64,000 nucleotides of DNA. Source: Armillaria gallica. Its lineage: Eukaryota > Basidiomycota > Agaricomycetes > Agaricales > Physalacriaceae. The stretch's first letter is position 1. Each line of letters starts with the position of its first letter. The position numbers and the translations under genes were made by a program. This document shows positions 1 through 10,513 of the stretch, piece by piece. The stretch spans positions 186,001 through 250,000 of the forward strand of contig JBANDB010000001.1 in NCBI GenBank assembly GCA_037576215.1, in the 5' to 3' direction. The notes beneath the pieces were generated by a model, which worked only from the letters and a program-made list of their open reading frames with translations, searched no databases and was not told the origin of the DNA.

Positions 1-239
1 GTCCTGTGATCTCAATAGTACGTCGATCATCAGTTCATCATCAGAGCTCACTTTCTTACGCCGGGTTCATCAGATTGCGCAATCATTTCCCGGGAACAAT
101 AACGTCCTTTTCCCCCTAAGCCATCTCTATCCTCCTTCAGTTGTCTTTACACTTTCACTGATATCTTTCTCTTTTAGTAGGCGCCATCCTTCCCGCCCCT
201 TTCCTGCTGCCGTTCACTATCTAGTGCATCGTGCTTTCG
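1..239. other. No gene recognised
   Basis: Pyrimidine-rich sequence. I see no open frame of note and no homology to the repeats described elsewhere in the window; it only flanks the truncated family B copy that begins near 284. Confidence 0.5.
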
Positions 240-283
240 ATCTCCCTGTATACTGATGGAATCCACTCCTGTAATGGGTCAGG

Positions 284-960
284 ATGCTGATTGTCAACTA
301 TCTATCTCCTCGCTACGAGGGTAAAAGGCATTCGGGCACATACGTTGCCTGGCCAGGCTGGGATGTCCAAATCCAGAGTAGCTGTGGGCTTGGAGCGCTG
401 AAACTGGGGAGGCGAGTGCCTTCGTATTTCGTTCCGCCTTCCCGTTCAGCTGAGAACCAACACAGCCTCCGCGTGGCTATAATAAGGTTTGCACCATGAT
501 ATGCAGTCTTCTGTAGTTGTGATGTCAGATTTACTATATCGAGTGTATAATATTGGTCCGCAACACACTCTAAAAACGATTTGCTGCACATACGGCTGTT
601 GGTTTGGCTAGCTGGGGATGTGAGAATGGAACGGGACGGAAAGAAGCGTGCTCCTCTTCATAATCATCAGAGGGCAGGCGCCTGGAGGTTGTGGTAATCG
701 TTGACAGCCATGCAGATCGGAGAGCTCTCCAGCCGACGGTTATATTTAATTTTTTTGTCCCGGTGACAACATGACATCCTACCTTGATCTGTACGCGAGC
801 CCTTACCAGCTTAGACGGTACTGCTGTGGCTACAGCGGGCTACATCATGTATCTGTAATGGGTAAGTCTGAGGATAAATGAAGCCCATTGCAGTTTGAAT
901 TGACTTGCCACACAGGCACCAAACCGTCCATAAAATCTTATCATCACGCTTCGACTTGCC
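284..960 (+). repeat. 5'-truncated orphan family B copy (B3) plus downstream sequence
   Basis: This stretch is an inverted, diverged copy of 12720-13480. Near 300-400 the plus strand encodes the C-terminal end of orphan family B (motif HSGTYVAW...DVQIQSS, shared with the minus-strand gene at 13407-13898). The remainder matches the sequence downstream of that gene: the blocks near 460-490, 622-730, 745-812 and 827-930 appear in the same order on the opposite strand at 13360-12720. The N-terminal three quarters of the gene is absent, so this is a truncated copy and not a functional gene. The short ORF at 284-499 is only a relic. Confidence 0.75.
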
Positions 961-1266
961 AACATCCAGTCAGGAACAATACAAGAAGGGATATTGAAAC
1001 AAAGGGAACAGCTCTGGTCCAACAAACCAGCTTCGCTAGAAAGACTGCCGATTCAAGATCATTTAACCCCACATAAATTATGAATAGTGGCAAAATTTCC
1101 CTTCTGAAGTGAATGGATCATATTGAAACGAGTTAAAAGCAGGAAAAAATACAAATACAGGGCTCCGGCCAGCAATAGGCATACGTAGATTGACTCAAGA
1201 CATCACTGTGTCTCCCCCTTCTACAAAATAAGGAGATAAGCTACGTCGTGAAAAGAGTAACAGCAT
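961..1266. other. No gene recognised
   Basis: Region between the B3 repeat and the 3' end of the first F-box relic. It may hold the 3' UTR of the minus-strand F-box gene, but no signal is clear. Confidence 0.4.
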
Positions 1267-2536
1267 TCACATGCCGTAGATTTCAATGTTAAGGCCATCC
1301 TCCTTCATCTCATGTAGTGTTTTCCGCTCGACATCCGATAAAATAATCCGAGAACAGTGGAGGGTGACTTCCCATAAACTCGACCCAGCTGTCTTATGGT
1401 AAATGATCATGTCCACTAAATCCTTTGCGCCAAAATGTATGTTTCCTCCATTGATCGTAAGCTGTGCCAGCATCAAGGGCACTAACTTTAAGTCATAAAA
1501 GACAAGGCGTCCACAGTACTCGGGATCGACATCACACAAAATTGAAAGCTCCAACCGACGTAAGTGGGCGATTCAGGGTGAGAAGTCGGTAAGAATGCGC
1601 ATCATATCTAGCCAATATATAGTAATCATAATCGTTTCAAGAATAGGGGAGTGAGTGAGGAATGCACAGACCGTCTCGAATTCATCTTGGTCATCATCAC
1701 ATATGATGCAGCCAATGATTTCCAACTTGGTCAAAGATGGCGCCTGTAGGAGACCCAAGATAGAAGGATCCTGGATGCACAGGATCTGCAAGGCATGATG
1801 AACAATCACTGCTGGTGGCATTCCTTGGAACTGATCAAAGAAACCGCCCGCCATTTCGAGCTGGTGAAGCTGTGAACCCTGTCTCAACAGCTCTATCGCA
1901 TCCATGCGACCAACTTCACCAAAAATACAAGTTGAGAGCTCCTGCAAAGATATTCAATGAATCCCATCTCCAGACTGGAGAGGCGTTGTAAACGCCCTGA
2001 ATTCTATCATCCTGAGACGTCTCATCGCTGCCAATGCATTACCACTGAGGCAGAGTGTAAGCTTCACGTATGTCGCGAAGAATTGGAGAGCGCGGGGTGG
2101 AGCTTCGATGGAGACGTCCCTCCACCGATCCATCACCTTGATGAGGGAGGGAAGAACCACCTCTGCAGCATCATCATCAATGATGAGCACTGAGAAATCC
2201 AAGGGACGTGAGGCTGATCTCGGAATCGCCGCATTCAAGAGAAAACAGGTACGTCGCGATTCCTTGACTGTGACAGTGGTAGTGTCAGCTAACAAGGTAA
2301 ACTTCGACCAGAGGTCGGGAAGAGAGGAGGCGGTGGTTTCCCATTGACGCCGGACCCAGAATAACACCCACGGACCATCATCTGTCTGCGTGATATCAAA
2401 TCTATCTGACCCCGCGAACGTCAAAAGAAATCCTTTTTGCCAGACCTCGACTGGCATGCAGTCGACGGGTGAATCTGTAATGTTCCATGTCAAAATCGCA
2501 TTGAAGAGCAGAACGAGACCTACCAGGTGTAGCCAT
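1267..2536 (-). pseudogene. F-box-like/LRR protein, decayed copy 1
   Basis: Two-exon F-box-like gene of the basidiomycete multigene type; such proteins are substrate receptors of SCF ubiquitin ligases. Exon 1 starts at ATG 2536 (MATP), intron 2475-2523 (GTAGGT...TACAG). Exon 2 opens with a degenerate F-box (PVEVWQKGFLL, then GPWVLFWVRRQWETTASSLP) and continues into leucine-rich segments (VLPSLIKVMDRWRDVSIEAP). It is a paralogue of the relics at 23457-24800 and 28742-30216. The whole frame is continuous except for in-frame TGA at 1954-1956 and 1573-1575; the second aligns with an Arg in the third paralogue (CPRM versus SP-stop-I). About 26 residues present in the other paralogues are missing just before residue 200. 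Pseudogene unless the stops are suppressed. Confidence 0.8.
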
Positions 2537-3006
2537 TGTTGTGACCTCAACGACTCTGGCCTCTAAACGCGAGTTTTGAGAATTTGACAACAAGATTGGG
2601 GGGCTCATGGTATAGGATTTGGAGGGAAATTGCAGCAGCAGTAGATCCCTTCATATGATTTAATCGATGCGGGGGGTGATAGATCTTCACGTACACGTAC
2701 ATGTGCCGACATCCACTTGTTGCATAGCAGATATGTTCAAAGACACGTAAGTGGCGCCATCACCGTAATGACTACAGGGATAACACATTACGGTTAGTCA
2801 CCTTCAGAAAAAAAATGCACACCTGTAGTTGTACTTTAACACCAACACCAACACCTGGGTAAATAGGTGAGAAAATATGATTCAATCGTTGCCGTAGATT
2901 CCACCGAGTTAGCATGTCATGATGACTCCTGTTTCTCCAGACCTGCTACTGAGAATCAAGTGAATGACAAATGCAGTACTGACATTGAATAGACGTAAGG
3001 TTTAGT
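2537..3006. other. No gene recognised
   Basis: Upstream region of the F-box relic. No conserved promoter element is evident apart from AT-rich patches. An in-frame ATG at 2608 could extend exon 1, but the paralogues start close to the 2536 ATG. Confidence 0.4.
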
Positions 3007-3095
3007 AGCGGTCCTGAAGTATTCATCTCAGGTTTTCATGACCTCAGCTAACAGATTCGAGCAGGAAAATCCCAGCCAAAGTAAAACTCTGTGAG
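3007..3095 (+). repeat. Dispersed ~90-bp module, copy a
   Basis: One of seven copies of a short module with two conserved poles: CGGTYCTGAAGTA at one end and CCCAGCCAAAGTRAA at the other, separated by about 45-55 bp that includes CTCAGGTTTTC. Other copies are at 9903-9983, 16246-16327 (-), 22636-22722 (-), 26911-27001, 41014-41098 and 46319-46407 (-). Confidence 0.65.
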
Positions 3096-3365
3096 GCTGA
3101 GTGTGGAGGATGAGCCGGCTGGATTTGGACTTTGCCACCAACTCATTTCAAACTCCGAAGTGCACTAGTAGCCCTCTCGAGACTCGGGGGCCATCGGGGC
3201 AAGCTTAGTCTCGTTACCATCAGTTACCATCCTGTATACGAAGCAAGCTGTCAATATATACGGCTTTCCACATAGAAGGTACTGTCACAGGACTAGGGCA
3301 AACTAGGGGAGCCTATGTGGTGTCTATACGATTTGACCGAAATCTGAGAGAGTTCAAGTTTCAAT

Positions 3366-3520
3366 CGATTTGGTCACCCAGAACGTATTACAGAGTGAAT
3401 TTAGTTTAGGACCTGTTGCCCTCAACAGTGATCATATTTTCGTAAACCTTGGACGTCTTACCGGGGGAAGGGCTGCTGGGGTTGGTGGAGTTCAGGGCCG
3501 CAGACAGGGTGCATGCATCA
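3366..3520 (+). repeat. Direct repeat shared with 25085-25220
   Basis: About 150 bp matching 25085-25220 in the same orientation (shared blocks TTGGTCACC, GAATTTAGTT, ATCTTACCGGGGG, GGTGGAGTTCAGGGC and GCAGACAGGGTG). Both copies lie upstream of a minus-strand F-box relic (0.8 kb and 0.3 kb from the start codon), suggesting gene and upstream region were duplicated together. The 146-codon ORF starting here (3370-3810) has no supporting homology and covers the repeat, so it is not called. Confidence 0.6.
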
Positions 3521-4318
3521 TGGACCTGAGTAGGTGGTGGGACTTGATCACAGCGTCCTCGTATCGGGAGAGGTCATTCACTGGCAGGTTGCACAACACT
3601 CTAATGTTACGATCATTCGCTTCGACATCTGAAATGCGGTTGGCAATGTCTAGACATACTGCCTACTGCCTATTTTATTCAATTGAACAGCAACATCTTC
3701 CACCCAATGTCCTGAGGCTTGAGGACGTGATCATGGAGAATAAACTATTTAGATCGACTAGTGAAAGCAAATGCATGGTTTGTCCAATGCCCCTGACACC
3801 ATTTATTTGATTACAAAATATCATTCAATATTCTTATTCTCTGAATTCAATAGTTTCGATTGCGTTAAGCAGCAACAGAAATCTGTACTTTTGCATTCAC
3901 AGTGAGCAGTAGAGGAACTTCAGTATTTGGGATGCACACCATGTTGAAGCTTCAGTGTTAAAAAAGATCGTGGCAACAAGAATTGCGATTATGGTGAAGA
4001 ACTACGTCTGGGAGGTGGCAGCGATTACATCAGGAGAAGCACCTTTTGCCGTCTCAGCTACCAAAATTGCGGATTCAGAATCATTTTCAGGATCGCCTCA
4101 GAATTGCGACTCTGACCGCCGCTATTGATTTCAAAGAACAGCTGCTTGCGCATCATTTCTAACCGTGGTTGAAGGCAACAGTCAACAGAATGGTATGGTA
4201 CGATGACTGGAATACACTAAGTATGGAAATTTTTCATTTGGGACATTCTTCTCACTTGAAATTCTACACGCAGTAATTCTGACGGCTCCGCTATCTCAGG
4301 TAACACCACTATCAACAT
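3521..4318. other. No gene recognised
   Basis: About 800 bp without a supportable gene. The right edge runs into the 3' end of the F-box gene at 4319. Confidence 0.4.
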
Positions 4319-5883
4319 TCAGAGATATTCGACACCTGTGTTGTAGATTTTTAGTTTCACCAGTGTCTAAATTGAAACAATTTCTTACCGTCTACACAAT
4401 ACTCTGCTCTTCTTCCACTTTCTCTTAACACTTGCACTCTCTGAATGCACAATTCATCTGGAACCAGGCTTCCATAATGCTCTGTTCCCTGGATGATGTC
4501 AATCTGCACGGTCCCAAAATCATCTCTAAATTCAACCATCTCCAACAATGGAACGGCGCTGGGGGGAGGACCATAAAAACCCATTCCATATTCATCCAAG
4601 ATCTGTAGCGATATCGTTAACATCATCAACCTGGGTAACAGACAGTCCTCTTCTGGCCCCCTGCAAAGTGACAGAACATCCTGGAGGTACAAATGGGGGC
4701 TATTGATGGTTTTAGACAAGACAAAGCGCTCCAGGCCTCTGCAATGACTGAAGATATCTGGAAGGTGTTTAACATCTAGATGGGAGATCTCTAGAGTATA
4801 GAGGAGGCACTGTGAATGGTCTAGAAATGGCACAATATTTGATGAATCGGCCAGACAGTCTGCTTCTCTGTTTCGCAATGTGAGGGCGCTAAGTGCAGGA
4901 AGAACCAGGCGGGAAAGGAGGGCAGCACCACCCAGCAATAACGATTCAAGGAAAGGAAGCTCAATGACATTGAGGGGACCCATGCCAGAAGTATGGATTG
5001 GGGAGTGGCTGATGTAAGGAAGTTCCAACGTGTGAAGATTTTTGGATAGTGCGATGATTTGGAACATATAGCTCGAATCACGGTGAAATGAAGTAAGAAT
5101 AGTTAATTGGCTCCATGGCATGTCAAATTCCACTTCAGCATCCTCCAATGTGACATGGCGCAACTGCAGGCAGTCGATGAAAAGGCGACCAATTAGGGAC
5201 GTATTTCCTGGCCCTGATCCTGCAGAGACGCTCAGTGATTCAAGAGAGGAGAGCCGATTATGGAGCATGGCAAAGGGGTCATTGAGAAGACATATGAAGT
5301 CGAGGGAAAGAGAGACGAATCTCCACGATGTAGATTCCTCCGCAAGTTTCATCATCACTTGATGAGCGTTGCTTGCATCCGTTTCAGAAAGACCTTTGTT
5401 GAATGAGATTGTCAGACTGAAGGTGAGGGGTAGTCTGTTTGCTCTTTCGAGAACAAGAGATACGAGGTGATGGCTAGGAATGGCATAGCTCGCATTGATG
5501 ACACTGAATTCTGCCCACATGTGCCCATCGCTCAACGCCACGCTCCGCCATTTCGTGCATACATGACTAATGGACCACGGGGAAGCCTTGATATCCCCCA
5601 GCCAAAAGTAATCTTTAACTGTCATCCGTAGTATTTTCTGGAGCAACTCCAGCGGTAATCACCGGATGGGGCATGGAGAACAAAGAGAGTGATGGATAAG
5701 GAAGACGCTCTGAGCAGTCCGCCGTTTCTGCTGCAAAACCTTCAAATGTTCGTCTATGTCTTCAAGATCATGTCGTGCGCTCGAAAGGGATTCTTGGATT
5801 GGGATAATACCCGATTCCGAGAGCTCCGACTCTGTGAGAAAGTGCAATGGCAAAAGCTCTGCAATGTCTATGTGGTTGCTCAT
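4319..5883 (-). pseudogene. F-box-like/LRR protein with N-terminal coiled coil, one nonsense codon
   Basis: Classic agaricomycete F-box architecture: ATG at 5883, a heptad-like helical N-terminus (SSARHDLEDIDEHLKVLQQK), then the F-box core (CPIR-stop-LPLELLQKILRM, followed by ISHVCTKWRSVALS.G.MWAEF) and a long leucine-rich C-terminal half. The frame from 5883 to 4357 is uninterrupted except for one TGA at 5659-5661, between PIR and LPLELL, where the family normally reads PIRRLPPEI; this fits CGA to TGA. A 53-bp intron (GTAAGA...ACACAG, about 4336-4388) near the 3' end would give a natural stop at 4319 (DGVEYL). It differs from the other three F-box relics, which lack the coiled coil. It could be a recently inactivated gene or an allele. 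Confidence 0.85.
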
Positions 5884-6539
5884 GGCTGTTGCCTATCAGG
5901 CTTGAGTCATACTAAATAAAATGGTAGCAAACGGAACCTACCTCGTGTCCAGGCAGTGAGGAATTGGCGGACGTAGACTTGGGCCGTGCACGTGAATTGC
6001 AATCATTATATGCATCTCGGTCGCTGATTTGGATCTGAAGCCGGGTAAAAGCCGAGTTAAATATAAAAAGTACGTTTTCGGTGTGCACACTGCTCTGATG
6101 CGTGCGGATTGGTGGAAATTGCATAGATAACATTCTGCCAAGGCCTACCCTGTCACTGGCCATACTTAGAGAGATGAGGAATGATTTGCATGAGGGAGCG
6201 TTCGGATTGGTCGAGATGAGGAAAAAAATGTTAATCTAAGCAAATCCGCAGGTCAAAGGATATCTATCCAAATCGTTACATCCTCGGAAGGGCAGTGCGT
6301 CCGCACACGGTGCATGTGATTAACGTACAAGAGGCCCTCATTGGGTCTGTTTATGCCGAACAGATGGAAGTTAACTACAGCCAGAGAGTCGAACACGATT
6401 TCAGCGCTTAATCATCTCGAAAACTGCGTATGTGATTGTGTTGAGAAGCGAAAGCAGGCAATAAAATTATTTGTTGGTTTGGTTGCGATTCCAATTCTTC
6501 ATGCCTCCGTGTCACCTATAGCTGCTACTTTAACAGATC
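5884..6539. other. No gene recognised
   Basis: Intergenic region between the F-box gene and the foldback element. ORFs here are short and overlap on opposite strands with no recognisable motif. Confidence 0.4.
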
Positions 6540-7973
6540 AAATAGTGTCAGTTGACACACACTAAAAAGACAATATGAGTGTCAGTTGAAAATATTCAAT
6601 TTCTCAGGATTATATGATATATTAGTCAGCAGGCCAACTCTTGACATTATGACATCATCAGAAAATCCCGGCAGACCCGGGAATTAAACCCAGAATCTTA
6701 AAAAGATTTATAATAATATCACATGACTTTTCCAAGCAGACATGCTAACCACTGTACCATACTGGCATTATATATTTATATAATCATCACTCTATGACCT
6801 CCCTCTCTTAGATTTATAATATCCCAATTGGGCCCTCCCTTTGGTGCGCTTTGTTGCGCTTTTTTTTTCCTTATTGGGTTGGTCAAATCGGCCCATCAAT
6901 TGCACCTAGAATTAGCTCTCCCATGGCATTGATGGCATCAATATCAGGCTATTTTCGGACAAAATTCGCATTTTGGCTCATTTTGGGCTTCCTCAGGCTA
7001 CTGGGTGGGTCAGGGGATGGTACTAGTATATGCCTAAACATAAATAGCATAAAATCGAACCCTCTGGTGAGGTATGGGGGCCCTGGGGAGGGGGTAAAAA
7101 GGGTAAAATAGTGTAAAATAGCGGAAAATCACTGAAAATTCGCGTTTTGGGGTACTACGTGCATCGGATCGCTTCAAAAACTTGACCAATTAATTCCTTG
7201 ACCTTTAAAACCCCCAAACGGCCCCTCCACAGTACATGTGGCGCATTTTATGGCTAGGCATAATCGGGGAAATAGGCTTTTTATGGTACTGCGTACATTG
7301 GAACGCTCCGGAGATGCTACCAATCGATTTCTACACTATATAAACCCTAGAATACATCTTTATATGCTATATATGACCACCGGAATCCGATGAAAAATGG
7401 GGGATTGGGGGGGAAACACGGTTTATTTTGTTTTCTGGCCATCGCGTCGGTCTGGGGACATCACCAATCGATTCCTCGACCTTTAAAACCCCCAAACGAC
7501 TCTTGGTTACATTTATGGGGTCTCAGGAACGATAGAAATAATGATGTAACAGTTTAGGAGGAGCACATAGGAAAACTCGCATTTATGAGCATCGGAGAAC
7601 TTCGGAGTTGTTACCAATGGATTCCTTGACCTTGAAAACACCCAGAACACCCCAGGAACACATTTAAAACCTGTGAAATCCGTGGTAAAAAAGGTGATAA
7701 TGAACATATGCGAAATACCATATATCTCGCATTTCTGAATGTTGGAGAAGGTAATTCTGCTATAGAATACACGATATATATTGTATAATAGTGTGTACAA
7801 AAGATTAGGGTGATCAGAAATGTATTGGCAGAGATATAAGGAGATCTTTCTGAAAAAAAGGAGGAGCACCCCCCAGATTTCGAGTTTCTGGTCATCCCAT
7901 GGCCTGGGGACTATCAGATTCGGATTCCTGGACACAAAAAACATAAGACTCATCTATCATCCATGGGGCTCAT
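6540..7973 (+). repeat. Left arm of foldback element
   Basis: Inverted copy of 8055-9490. It contains a tRNA-like sequence on the minus strand (6670-6766) and at least five diverged internal modules. The inner border is sharp: homology ends at GGCTCAT (7973), where the spacer begins. Confidence 0.9.
6670..6766 (-). ncRNA. tRNA-like Pol III sequence in left arm
   Basis: Mirror image of the copy at 9264-9360; same features and same caveats. Confidence 0.5.
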
Positions 7974-8079
7974 TTTTACTAGTGCATGATCCTTGCAGAC
8001 AACATAACTTTGTGCATAAATGAGAGCACACTCATTACTTCGGAGTTTTGATACATGAGCCCCATGGATGATAGATGAG

Positions 8080-8880
8080 TCTTATGTTTTTTGTGTCCAG
8101 GAATCCGAATCTGATAGTCCCCAGGCCATGGGATGACCAGAAACTCGAAATCTGGGGGGTGCTCCTCCTTTTTTTCAGAAAGATCTCCTTATATCTCTGC
8201 CAATACATTTCTGATCACCCTAATCTTTTGTACACACTATTATACAATATATATCGTGTATTCTATAGCAGAATTACCTTCTCCAACATTCAGAAATGCG
8301 AGATATATGGTATTTCGCATATGTTCATTATCACCTTTTTTACCACGGATTTCACAGGTTTTAAATGTGTTCCTGGGGTGTTCTGGGTGTTTTCAAGGTC
8401 AAGGAATCCATTGGTAACAACTCCGAAGTTCTCCGATGCTCATAAATGCGAGTTTTCCTATGTGCTCCTCCTAAACTGTTACATCATTATTTCTATCGTT
8501 CCTGAGACCCCATAAATGTAACCAAGAGTCGTTTGGGGGTTTTAAAGGTCGAGGAATCGATTGGTGATGTCCCCAGACCGACGCGATGGCCAGAAAACAA
8601 AATAAACCGTGTTTCCCCCCCCAATCCCCCATTTTTCATCGGATTCCGGTGGTCATATATAGCATATAAAGATGTATTCTAGGGTTTATATAGTGTAGAA
8701 ATCGATTGGTAGCATCTCCGGAGCGTTCCAATGTACGCAGTACCATAAAAAGCCTATTTCCCCGATTATGCCTAGCCATAAAATGCGCCACATGTACTGT
8801 GGAGGGGCCGTTTGGGGGTTTTAAAGGTCAAGGAATTAATTGGTCAAGTTTTTGAAGCGATCCGATGCACGTAGTACCCC
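8080..8880 (+). repeat. Degenerate internal modules of the foldback arm
   Basis: At least five diverged copies of a ~60-bp core spaced mostly 130-150 bp apart, at about 8082, 8385, 8530, 8680 and 8812. Core consensus: GGGTTTTAAAGGTCAAGGAAT, then NATTGGT, then TCCCC or CTCCGGAGCG and a GATGCNCGTA-like tail. Mirror copies lie at about 7150-7950 in the left arm. The arm thus seems to have grown by tandem amplification before or during palindrome formation. Confidence 0.6.
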
Positions 8881-9263
8881 CAAAACGCGAATTTTCAGTG
8901 ATTTTCCGCTATTTTACACTATTTTACCCTTTTTACCCCCTCCCCAGGGCCCCCATACCTCACCAGAGGGTTCGATTTTATGCTATTTATGTTTAGGCAT
9001 ATACTAGTACCATCCCCTGACCCACCCAGTAGCCTGAGGAAGCCCAAAATGAGCCAAAATGCGAATTTTGTCCGAAAATAGCCTGATATTGATGCCATCA
9101 ATGCCATGGGAGAGCTAATTCTAGGTGCAATTGATGGGCCGATTTGACCAACCCAATAAGGAAAAAAAAAGCGCAACAAAGCGCACCAAAGGGAGGGCCC
9201 AATTGGGATATTATAAATCTAAGAGAGGGAGGTCATAGAGTGATGATTATATAAATATATAAT

Positions 9264-9360
9264 GCCAGTATGGTACAGTGGTTAGCATGTCTGCTTGGAA
9301 AAGTCATGTGATATTATTATAAATCTTTTTAAGATTCTGGGTTTAATTCCCGGGTCTGCC
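9264..9360 (+). ncRNA. tRNA-like Pol III sequence in right arm
   Basis: Contains an exact match to the A-box consensus (TGGTACAGTGG, followed by TTAGCA), about 70 nt further a B-box-like GGTTTAATTCC inside a perfect 5-bp T-arm (CTGGG/CCCGG around TTTAATT), and a TTTT tract a few bases after the 3' end. The B-box departs from GGTTCRANNCC by one T for C. I cannot fold a proper acceptor or anticodon stem, so this is a tRNA-derived or decayed tRNA sequence, not a functional tRNA. It may act as an internal Pol III promoter for the element. Confidence 0.55.
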
Positions 9361-9529
9361 GGGATTTTCTGATGATGTCATAATGTCAAGAGTTGGCCTG
9401 CTGACTAATATATCATATAATCCTGAGAAATTGAATATTTTCAACTGACACTCATATTGTCTTTTTAGTATGTGTCAACTGACACTATTTAAGTAAAAAT
9501 CTAGCAGCCAAGGCTGTCCGTGTAACCAG

Positions 9530-10330
9530 AAGGCCACATCCATTCTGACACTTGGCATACAGTACCACCATGGAAACAGTGATTTACATCCTGGTGCTTA
9601 TCTCAACATTCCCTAGGACGGATGGACTCCCTTACACTGAATTGACAGTTCAAGGCCACGTTCTTCCAAAGAAAGTCAGTGCTCACCTCGCAAAACATTA
9701 CCAGATCTCGACTGAAGACAGAAAGTTAGAATACAAGATCCAGATGCCGGAACCAACAGGTAAGCTCTGTAAATATTGCCTCAGTTTCTTGTGTCAGTGA
9801 AGCGATATTAGATGTACCATTGACTTGTATGACAGGGCTATGAGTAGTAAGGAATAGTAATGTACCGTGACCGTCCGTAAGCGCAAAGTGGGCAACAATT
9901 CCAGCGGTTCTGAAGTAAACACCCCAGGTTACCCACGAAGAGAAGATACAGCCAAACCCAGCCAAAGTGAAGCCCTGGCAAGGGTTTGGTCAGACGTCTG
10001 ACAGTTGCGAAGTCAAAAGTCAGAACGCAAGATTTCAAACCCCAATGACCTTCTGATCCAAACAAGTACATCGGGATACGAGTGTGCCATATCGTTGCAA
10101 GTTCAAACCCATTGTTTCACGACGGCACTATTTCCGAGCCTGTATCGCAGGATCTATTCCGCTGTGTACACAGCGGCCATCGTAAATATTTCTATGCCAA
10201 GAAATCAGTAGAACATGTGGACCTGACAGGTAAGAACCTGTGTCTGAATTAATGTGCGCGACCGTATGACCCACCTTTGAAGATGCCACTCTCTTCATGT
10301 TAACTTGACGAATCTCACAGCGACGCTAGA
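9530..10330 (-). repeat. Orphan repeat R1 with D exon, copy 1
   Basis: Best read on the minus strand: D-like exon end near 10270-10330, then exon-like stretches (YPDVLVWIRRSLGFEILRSD near 10080; GVYFRTAGIVAHFALTDG near 9890; VNGTSNIASLTQ near 9800). Homologous to 40580-41560 (-), 15780-16430 (+) and 48955-49300 (+). Contains dispersed module copy b (9903-9983). Substitutions between this copy and the one at 40.8 kb include several silent ones in the frame quoted, so it may derive from a protein-coding gene, which I do not recognise. It abuts the foldback element on one side and the BRCT gene on the other. Confidence 0.6.
9903..9983 (+). repeat. Dispersed ~90-bp module, copy b
   Basis: Module copy inside R1; same two poles as copy a (3007-3095). 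Confidence 0.65.
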
Positions 10331-10513
10331 TCTACAAGTTCTCATCATACTGGTACATTACCCTGTTCCGCGACTCGTGGTTCCGTGGAATTAAGTACGG
10401 CTAGCTCAAGCAAGAGTACGACAGCTGCAGCGTCGTCATCCAAGTCAATGCTCACATAACGATCTGTCCCTGATTTCTTCAAGAAGGACACTCTAACACG
10501 GCCCGATCGGCTC

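Larger units (their letters stand above)
6540..9490. mobile_element. 2.95-kb foldback (giant inverted-repeat) element
   Basis: Two nearly identical arms (6540-7973 and 8055-9490) in inverted orientation around an 81-bp spacer. By eye the arms differ by one substitution near the outer end and two homopolymer length changes (G4/G5 near 7150, G7/G8 near 7405). The outer tips read AGTGTCAGTTGACAC. I see no transposase, no clear target-site duplication (left flank ...GATCAAAT, right flank ATTTAAG...) and no other copy of the tip sequence in the window. It therefore resembles a non-autonomous foldback or very long-TIR element. The paired ORFs in the arms are mirror images of each other and lie over degenerate repeats, so I do not call them genes. 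An assembly fold-back artefact is possible but argued against by the unrelated spacer and flanks. Confidence 0.85.
8055..9490 (-). repeat. Right arm of foldback element
   Basis: Inverted copy of 6540-7973, two bases longer because of homopolymer differences. R1 repeat sequence starts within about 40 bp of its outer end. Confidence 0.9.

Noticed and set aside
3162..3200. CACTAGTAGCCC... resembling the CACTA-like terminus at 36086
   Set aside because: Only CACTAGT and GGGCCATCG agree, with different spacing; no partner end or cargo gene nearby.
6851..9179. Four ORFs in the foldback arms (86 and 146 codons, each present twice)
   Set aside because: They are mirror copies of the same DNA, lie over degenerate tandem modules, show no domain, and alternative frames are equally open.
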